The position numbers were made by a program, and so were the translations under genes. The notes under the pieces were generated by a model. It searched no databases. It was not told where the DNA came from and saw nothing but the letters and a program-made list of their open reading frames with translations. Shown piece by piece: positions 62,524-64,000 of a DNA stretch of 64,000 nucleotides (the stretch's first letter is position 1; the number at the start of each line of letters is the position of its first letter). This DNA comes from Pseudomonadota bacterium (lineage in GTDB: Bacteria > Pseudomonadota > Alphaproteobacteria > Sphingomonadales > Govanellaceae): assembly GCA_003577275.1 (NCBI GenBank), contig QEVO01000005.1, positions 124,001 to 188,000 on the forward strand. The letters run 5' to 3'.

Positions 62524-62791
62524 CGCCGACCTCGCTGACCAAGTGCCGATTAAGCCGTCGGAAATGCGCGGCGCCGACGTTGCGCTCGCCGCGCGCCTGG
62601 TCGCCTTCCAACAGGTCAAATCGCAGCGTTTCCGCCGGCTCACCATCTACGTTGTGATGCTCGATGCCGTCGTAAAATTGCCCGCCGCCACGGCGGCGAA
62701 AGCCCATCAGCTCTAAAATCGGCGTCAGCGCGTTTAGGAGCGTGGTCTTGCCGACGCCATGCGCGCCGGTGATCGTGATGGTGATCCTCAT
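62516..62791 (-). CDS. Mini P-loop protein
   Basis: A 91-residue protein with a full Walker A motif (TGAHGVGKTT at 8-17) right at the N-terminus, but too short for a complete ATPase: after LLNALTPILELMGF only a variable segment and a charged end (RFDLLEGDQARGERNVG) remain, with no clear Walker B. Similar short P-loop ORFs occur in early regions of prophages. Role unknown. Confidence 0.6.
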   Translation of the reverse strand: MRITITITGAHGVGKTTLLNALTPILELMGFRRRGGGQFYDGIEHHNVDGEPAETLRFDLLEGDQARGERNVGAAHFRRLNRHLVSEVGDD

Positions 62792-63175
62792 TGCCTGCCG
62801 CCCCCTAAAAAAGCAGCCGGCGACGGCGAACCGCCGCCGGCCAAGTAGCTGGCCCGAACACGAACACGACCAGCGGGGAGCGAGACGCGAACGAAAGTAC
62901 CGGGGCGGCGGGCTGAACCCCTACGGATCATCGGCGGTGGTTGCCGCCGATGCCGTCCCCCTCGGGTGCTGGGAGCCTTGCGGGCCGTACCAGACCGCCC
63001 CTCTCTCTGGACATCTCGGAAACCATTATAAATTGCATGGCGCCAACGCCGGCGCGGCCGCTGCAGGGCCGCTGCAGGCGAGCTCGCCAGGCGCGGCGGA
63101 AACTCTTGCGCTGCCGGCACAACCTGCATTTTTGGGCTAAAGCGCCAAAAAACCCACTTGCTACTGACACGGGAA
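62792..63175. other. GC-rich non-coding stretch
   Basis: 384 bp between the P-loop gene and the tRNA without a credible gene. It has an 11-bp tandem repeat ggccgctgcag at 63056-63077. Several long frames cross it but continue through the tRNA. Confidence 0.5.
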
Positions 63176-63250
63176 TGGTTGCGCAGGCCGGACTCGAACC
63201 GACGACCTTTTGGGTATGAACCAAACGAGCTGCCGCTGCTCCACTGCGCT
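63176..63250 (-). tRNA. Phage-encoded tRNA-Met(CAU), initiator-like
   Basis: A 75-nt tRNA including encoded CCA. Minus strand: acceptor AGCGCAG pairs with CTGCGCA except A1:A72, D-arm GAGC...GCTC with A11:U24, anticodon arm TTTGG-TTCATAC-CCAAA, variable AGGTC, T-arm GTCGG-TTCGAGT-CCGGC, ACCA. The unpaired 1:72 end and A11:U24 are hallmarks of initiator tRNA; only two rather than three G-C pairs precede the loop. Elongator-Met or Ile2 is possible. Confidence 0.85.
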
Positions 63251-63346
63251 GAAAAAAACGGGCCATCACACCCCACGGCAGCATGATGGCCCCTTGGACA
63301 GGCGATCAGGGCGATCATATTCACCCCGCCGGGACGCCCCCAGGAT

Positions 63347-63381
63347 TCCGACATCCGATATCTGACATCTGACATCCGACC
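63347..63381. repeat. Heptanucleotide tandem repeat 1
   Basis: Five 7-mers: tccgaca, tccgata, tctgaca, tctgaca, tccgacc. Located at the 3' end of the Cro-like gene's downstream region. Confidence 0.75.
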
Positions 63382-63383
63382 TT

Positions 63384-63686
63384 TCATGCTGCCGCCCCCA
63401 GGGGTTGGGGGGCTTGGGCGTGCTGATCCCTGATGCCTGATCCCTGATCCCCGCCAGCCAGCTGCGCGGGGTCCAAATTAAACCAGTCATTGGGCTCGAC
63501 CGCGCCGGCGGTGAAAATCCAAATTCGGTGTTTCAGGGCGTCGCCCGGCATCTGCGCGTCGTTGCAGATGCGGTTGATGGTGATTTTGGAAATGCCCAGG
63601 GCTTCCGCCGCCGTAAGCTGCAAAATGCCGCTTTGCCGCAGCCAAGCGCGGAATTTTTCCCCTGAATATCGTTTGGCGATAACCAT
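63384..63686 (-). CDS. Cro-like helix-turn-helix repressor
   Basis: A 100-residue protein. Residues 8-55 form an HTH (FRAWLRQSGILQLTAAEALGISKITINRICNDAQMPG) as in YdaS/Cro-type regulators. The tail from about 75 (GGDQGSGIRDQHAQAPQPLG) is low complexity and is encoded by heptanucleotide repeats, so the functional part is probably the first 75 residues. It is transcribed leftward, away from the CI-like gene. Confidence 0.7.
   Translation of the reverse strand: MVIAKRYSGEKFRAWLRQSGILQLTAAEALGISKITINRICNDAQMPGDALKHRIWIFTAGAVEPNDWFNLDPAQLAGGDQGSGIRDQHAQAPQPLGAAA
63423..63450. repeat. Heptanucleotide tandem repeat 2
   Basis: Four 7-mers: ctgatcc, ctgatgc, ctgatcc, ctgatcc, inside the last codons of the Cro-like gene. 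Confidence 0.75.
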
Positions 63687-63806
63687 ATCTAGCCCGATTA
63701 GTGTTTCGCGACACCAGATATAGCCTAATCATATTATGATTAATCACGTCAAGGATAAAATCTAAATCCGCAGTACCATAAATTATCGTTTGGCGATAAT
63801 TTATGG
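63667..63806. promoter_or_regulatory. Immunity-region operators
   Basis: Identical 15-bp cores tatcgtttggcgata lie at 63667-63681 (inside the first codons of the Cro-like gene) and 63784-63798; the second extends to a 13-bp-arm palindrome (63776-63788 / 63794-63806) that covers the CI-like ribosome site. gtgtttcgcgacac at 63701-63714 is a related third site. Between them taatcatattatgatta (63726-63742) is a separate perfect palindrome. Confidence 0.7.
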
Positions 63807-63809
63807 GGG

Positions 63810-64000
63810 ATGAGTAATCGGATCAAAACGTTACGTAGCCTGGCAGGCCTCACGCAGGGCGAGGTGGCGGAGGCTATTAACGTGTCTCAGGGGGCCTATC
63901 AGAAGGTGGAGGCGGGGGAAACCGAACTCAATCTCACCTGGATGCGCCGCCTGGCCAAGGTGTTCGGCTGCACCGCCGCCGACCTGTTGGATGACGCCGA
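63810..64000 (+). CDS. CI-like XRE-family repressor, N-terminal part (3' end outside window)
   Basis: Sixty-three codons are visible from ATG at 63810, preceded by GGGGG. The sequence SNRIKTLRSLAGLTQGEVAEAINVSQGAYQKVEAGETELNLTWMRRLAKVFGC is a standard XRE helix-turn-helix (about 5-58). Divergent from the Cro-like gene and adjacent to the shared operators, it is the likely lysogeny repressor. Length and any C-terminal peptidase domain cannot be seen. Confidence 0.8.
   Translation, partial: MSNRIKTLRSLAGLTQGEVAEAINVSQGAYQKVEAGETELNLTWMRRLAKVFGCTAADLLDDA

Larger units (their letters stand above)
33453..64000. mobile_element. Podovirus-type prophage (right end outside window)
   Basis: Starts at the tRNA-Leu break. 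It contains, right to left, immunity, replication, packaging, head, tail, ejection, tailspike and lysis genes, nearly all on the minus strand with short overlaps. Tail tubular A and B, a T7-type portal, a Gp13-like protein, Bbp19-like protein and internal virion proteins mark a short-tailed phage related to the Bordetella BPP-1 group. No gene is visibly broken, so it may be intact. No integrase is in the window. Confidence 0.9.

Noticed and set aside
62788..63387. 199-codon minus-strand frame
   Set aside because: Runs through the tRNA-Met gene and is Arg/Ser/Pro-rich; no sign of selection as protein.
33453..64000. Integrase or excisionase gene
   Set aside because: No tyrosine or serine recombinase motif found in any frame I read; probably to the right of the window.

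Overview
The window looks like the chromosome of a GC-rich alphaproteobacterium, possibly sphingomonad-like or a related TonB-receptor-rich lineage. The grounds are the SusC-free, TonB-dependent uptake, the FadR/GntR control, the non-phosphorylative sugar acid enzymes, and the type of podovirus prophage. This taxonomic call is inference; no marker gene is present.

Region A (1-1.6 kb) holds the 3' part of a nitric-oxide-reductase-like membrane protein. Its active-site and quinol-site residues differ from ordinary qNOR and match those I remember as diagnostic of nitric oxide dismutase (NOD).

Region B (1.6-33.3 kb) is one large catabolic island for L-fucose and L-rhamnose glycosides. A plus-strand operon encodes a FucU-type mutarotase, L-fuconate dehydratase, a 2-keto-3-deoxy-L-fuconate dehydrogenase-type SDR, an L-fucose dehydrogenase-type aldo/keto reductase, a PhyH dioxygenase, an esterase-like lipoprotein and a TonB receptor. 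Facing it is a minus-strand run of 15 genes from a FadR-type GntR regulator (26.2 kb) to a lipoprotein RidA (9.5 kb). That run includes L-rhamnonate dehydratase, a 2,4-diketo-3-deoxy acid hydrolase, an L-lactate-oxidase-type flavoprotein, GH78 alpha-L-rhamnosidase and a GHL6-type candidate alpha-L-fucosidase. Further right are an esterase, a second TonB receptor, a GPH-type symporter and a GMC dehydrogenase with its small subunit. A palindrome, ATTGGTNNNACCAAT, recurs at six promoters of this island and is probably the operator of the local GntR protein. The chemistry of both deoxysugars would converge on pyruvate plus L-lactate.

Region C (33.4-64 kb, continuing past the window) is a prophage of podovirus type inserted in the 3' half of a tRNA-Leu(UAA) gene. 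Read leftward from the immunity region it has: divergent CI-like and Cro-like genes with palindromic operators, an initiator-like tRNA-Met, a mini P-loop protein, an iteron array that may be the replication origin, TOPRIM primase, helicase, large terminase, small structural genes, a beta-helix protein, portal, Bbp19-like protein, scaffold, capsid, tail tubular proteins A and B, a set of ejection proteins (one ending in a toxin-type BECR nuclease domain), a tailspike, and a lysis cassette (M15 endolysin, holin candidates, nested Rz/Rz1 spanins). No integrase lies in the window; it should be to the right.
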